Shown piece by piece: positions 61,650 to 64,000 of a DNA stretch of 64,000 nt (the first letter of the stretch is position 1; every line of letters begins with the position of its first letter). The stretch is from an uncultured Chitinophaga sp. (GTDB lineage Bacteria; Bacteroidota; Bacteroidia; Cytophagales; Cyclobacteriaceae): contig CABHOK010000003.1 of the NCBI GenBank assembly GCA_902168205.1, positions 1,612,001 to 1,676,000 of the forward strand, in the 5' to 3' direction. Both the position numbers and the translations under genes were made by a program. The notes below the pieces were generated by a model that made no database searches, had not been told where the DNA came from, and worked only from the letters and a program-made list of their open reading frames with translations.

Positions 61650-62303
61650 ATGACGCAGTTGATTATTGGAGCGGACGAATTTTACCTGTGCCCTCAAAAG
61701 GCATTGTACTGGAAAAAATATAAAACCTTGTTGCTGGCTGATCTTCACCTCGGCAAGGTTAACCATTTCAGAAAGGCGGGCATCCCGGTGCCGTCCAAAG
61801 CAAATGATCATAACCTCGAAATCCTGATCGAACTTTTACAAAGCACCAAACCGGAACGATTGATTTGCCTGGGTGATCTCTTTCACAGCCACTATAACAC
61901 CGAGTGGGAAGTGTTTGGTGAACTCGTGAAGCATTTTAAAGGCGTGTCGTTTGAACTTGTGCTCGGCAACCACGACATCATGAGCGACCTGCAGTATGCG
62001 CGTAAGGGTATCGTTGTGCACAATGAACTGGTGATTGATGATTTTATATTCACGCATCATCCGCTGGAAGAGGCGCATGAAACCAAGTATAATATGGCCG
62101 GACATATTCACCCGGGAGTATATTTGCGCGGCAAGGCACGACAGGCCATGACGTTGCCCTGTTTTTATTTCGGAAAACATCTTGCATTGCTTCCGGCATT
62201 CGGTATGTTCACAGGATTAGCACGCATTCAACCGAAAAAAGAAGATCGTGTATTCGCCATCGTTGAAGATAAAGTGATTGATGTTAGTATTTTGAGTGCG
62301 TAA
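61650..62303 (+). CDS. pdeM: Ligase-associated DNA damage response endonuclease PdeM-like
   Basis: A 217-residue metallophosphoesterase. All metal-binding motifs are visible: LLADLHLGK, CLGDLFHS, VLGNHD and MAGHIHP. The short length, LYWKKYKTLLLADLHLGKVN and the pattern HHPLEE are characteristic of the PdeM group, which is encoded with DNA ligase and helicase genes in many bacteria and is thought to act in DNA repair. Those partner genes are not seen in the window. ATG 61650 is preferred to TTG 61638. Confidence 0.87.
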   Translation: MTQLIIGADEFYLCPQKALYWKKYKTLLLADLHLGKVNHFRKAGIPVPSKANDHNLEILIELLQSTKPERLICLGDLFHSHYNTEWEVFGELVKHFKGVSFELVLGNHDIMSDLQYARKGIVVHNELVIDDFIFTHHPLEEAHETKYNMAGHIHPGVYLRGKARQAMTLPCFYFGKHLALLPAFGMFTGLARIQPKKEDRVFAIVEDKVIDVSILSA

Positions 62304-62350
62304 CAACGCGTCACCATACAAACCTATATTTGCCTGAACCCTGAACCTCT

Positions 62351-63508
62351 ATGATAAAGACCACATTGTTTTCAGTACTTTTCTTTTTGACCCTCTGCGC
62401 ATCGGCACAGGATACTACGCGACTATCACTGATGTTTGTCGGTGATATTATGGGACACGACTCGCAGATCAACTCTGCATACGACCCTGTAGCCAAAAAG
62501 TATGACTATAGCAATTGCTTTCAATTCATCAAACCCTATATAGAAGGTGCAGACCTTGCCATTGGGAACCTGGAAGTAACGCTGGCCGGCCCGCCACACA
62601 AAGGATATCCACAGTTCAGTTCTCCCGATGCACTCGCGCAGACCTTGAAAGATATAGGCTTTGATGTACTCGTAACCGCTAATAATCATTGCGTGGATCG
62701 TGGCAAGAAAGGACTGGAGCGCACCATCATGATGCTCGATAGCCTCGACATTCCACATACCGGTACATTTGTCGATACGGTGAGTCGCATGAATGATCAT
62801 CCGCTGCTGGTAAAGAAGAATGGATTTACACTGGCTATATTAAATTATACCTATGGCACCAATGGTTTGCCGGTATATAAACCGAACGTGGTTAATCGCC
62901 TGGACACGGCTGTGATGCGTAAAGATTTGATCAAGGCAAAAGGACTTAAGCCTGATGTAATTATTGTATTTACTCATTGGGGATCAGAGTATCAAAGCTT
63001 ACCTTCCAAAGAACAGAAGAACCTTACCGAACTTTGCTTCAGGCACGGAGCTCAGCTTGTAATCGGTGCCCACCCGCATGTTATACAACCGATGGAGTGG
63101 CGTAAAGACAAAAATCAATTCGTGGCATACTCGCTTGGTAATTTTGTGTCCGGACAACGGAAGCGCTATACAGACGGTGGTGCCATGGCATACCTTGAAC
63201 TGCAAAAGATAAATTATACTCCCGACAGCGCAGTTACTAGGATTGACAGTGCTGCCTACTACCTGGAATGGGTATACCGCACGGTGGATGCTCATAAAGA
63301 TTACTATATCTTGCCGGCACCCAAAGTAGAAACCGATGCCGTACCTTTTATAAAAGACGTAACATCCAAAGCAGCCTATAAAGTTTTTGTAGACGATTCA
63401 CGTTTGCTATATAAGAAGTATAATAAAGGTGTAGAGGAGAGCAAAAGTATACCCGTGCCACTACAAACCTCTCCCGAAATCCCACTCGACAGCATCCCAA
63501 AAGACTAA
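62351..63508 (+). CDS. Secreted CapA-family metallophosphatase-like protein
   Basis: A 385-residue exported protein with a signal peptide (residues 1-19, LFSVLFFLTLCASA). The CapA/PGA-synthase fold is indicated by LMFVGDIMGHDSQ, LAIGNLEVTL, LVTANNHCVDRGKKG, FTHWGSEYQ, IGAHPHVIQPMEW and YSLGNFVSGQ, which supply the metal and catalytic residues. CapA homologues take part in poly-gamma-glutamate synthesis and in cell-surface polymer turnover; no capB or capC is next to it, so a role here as a surface phosphoesterase is more likely. It follows pdeM by 47 bases with a TATATTTG box between them. Confidence 0.88.
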   Translation: MIKTTLFSVLFFLTLCASAQDTTRLSLMFVGDIMGHDSQINSAYDPVAKKYDYSNCFQFIKPYIEGADLAIGNLEVTLAGPPHKGYPQFSSPDALAQTLKDIGFDVLVTANNHCVDRGKKGLERTIMMLDSLDIPHTGTFVDTVSRMNDHPLLVKKNGFTLAILNYTYGTNGLPVYKPNVVNRLDTAVMRKDLIKAKGLKPDVIIVFTHWGSEYQSLPSKEQKNLTELCFRHGAQLVIGAHPHVIQPMEWRKDKNQFVAYSLGNFVSGQRKRYTDGGAMAYLELQKINYTPDSAVTRIDSAAYYLEWVYRTVDAHKDYYILPAPKVETDAVPFIKDVTSKAAYKVFVDDSRLLYKKYNKGVEESKSIPVPLQTSPEIPLDSIPKD

Positions 63509-63628
63509 CAAAAAACGCTGATTATATATAATATAGCTCACGCGAAGTATATACAAACATCCTGCCGCCAGAAGCCAGCAGCCCTTCTTACTTCTGGCTT
63601 CTTACTTCTCGCAGCCCGCACCTCAAAG

Positions 63629-64000
63629 CTATCTTCTTCTACGCTTGGGTTTCTTAGGCGCGGACGGCCCGCCACCTGAACTAAAGATCAGTCCGATGGA
63701 AAACTCCATGCCGGTAAAATCAATCTTGGCGTTCGGATAATCAACAGCCTTTGTCTCAAGCGATGTGTTGCCACCGGTATAGCTTCCCTTGAGCGGAAAT
63801 TTAGATTCGCCCACGAGGTAATTCGCTTCGATCGATACACCTACTTGCCCGGTAACATATACTGTAAGCTCTGCACCACCGTGATAGCCCCAGCCGGGAT
63901 TGTTGCTAAAGGTGAGGTCGCTGTTGGCTACCTGCCAGCCTTCATACGTGCGAACAGCACGATCGAAGTTGCCATAGTTGATGCGTTGTCCCATACCATG
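63629..64000 (-). CDS. Outer-membrane beta-barrel protein, C-terminal part (5' end outside window)
   Basis: The frame runs off the right edge, so only the last 124 or so residues are seen. Alternating segments such as GGAELTVYVTGQVGVSIEAN and IDFTGMEFSIGLIFSS look like barrel strands. The extreme C-terminus is unusual: a glycine/proline-rich stretch and a basic tail, PKKPKRRRR, after the last strand. The internal ATG at 63994 is unlikely to be the start because the frame stays open to the edge. The family is not recognised. Confidence 0.7.
   Translation of the reverse strand, partial: HGMGQRINYGNFDRAVRTYEGWQVANSDLTFSNNPGWGYHGGAELTVYVTGQVGVSIEANYLVGESKFPLKGSYTGGNTSLETKAVDYPNAKIDFTGMEFSIGLIFSSGGGPSAPKKPKRRRR

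Noticed and set aside
1-64000. tRNA or rRNA genes, transposases, phage genes
   Set aside because: No TpsiC-like words in tRNA context, no rRNA segments and no integrase or transposase motifs were seen; a tRNA scan would be decisive.

Overview
The window looks like the chromosome of a Bacteroidota bacterium, most likely of the Cytophagales type (inference). The evidence is a SusC/SusD pair controlled by a FecI/FecR-type sigma and anti-sigma pair, two large secreted proteins ending in type IX secretion (T9SS) sorting domains, sensors with many PAS domains, a PdeM-type nuclease, AT-rich TAnnTTTG-like promoter boxes and almost no Shine-Dalgarno sites. I saw no tRNA, rRNA, CRISPR array, transposase or phage gene. 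The left edge cuts a histidine kinase and the right edge cuts an outer-membrane protein gene.

Bases 1-6000 hold an arsenic block: arsR with a palindromic operator, an ArsC-type phosphatase-fold reductase, an ACR3 arsenite pump and an ArsO-like flavoprotein, followed by a SigZ-like sigma factor. Around sigZ lie three pairs of a GCGTCTT motif, each spaced exactly 20 bp. One pair faces sigZ, one faces a 20-residue cysteine-rich peptide gene on the minus strand (too short for normal gene calling), and one faces a secreted PAP2-type phosphatase. I read this as a small SigZ regulon beside the ars operon, and it is the most novel feature of the window.

Bases 6000-24000 are mostly housekeeping and envelope genes: a T9SS-secreted endonuclease/phosphatase-fold protein, a luciferase-like oxidoreductase, an AraC regulator divergent from a small membrane protein, a cluster of two response regulators and a kinase, two convergent L,D-transpeptidases, a fucose-permease-like transporter, a TerC protein, a sorbosone-dehydrogenase-like lipoprotein and a K+/H+ antiporter.

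Bases 23600-36100 form a nutrient-uptake locus: ECF sigma, FecR, SusC with an N-terminal signalling domain, SusD, two secreted FAD-dependent oxidoreductases and an MFS transporter. It has no glycoside hydrolase, so its substrate is unclear.

Bases 36100-48000 carry a Csp-like cysteine-rich four-helix protein, a third L,D-transpeptidase, a VOC protein, an outer-membrane barrel, a T9SS type B surface protein, a GH44-like secreted glycosidase, an XRE regulator, a HAD phosphatase and a sodium:alanine symporter.

Bases 48300-59950 are a sensory island: a PAS histidine kinase, a LytS-like kinase with eight PAS domains and its LytTR regulator, a GAF-PAS sensor with no output domain, a kinase with an eroded ATPase domain, and CheB. 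The window closes with a Pit phosphate transporter, PdeM, a CapA-like protein and the partial barrel protein.
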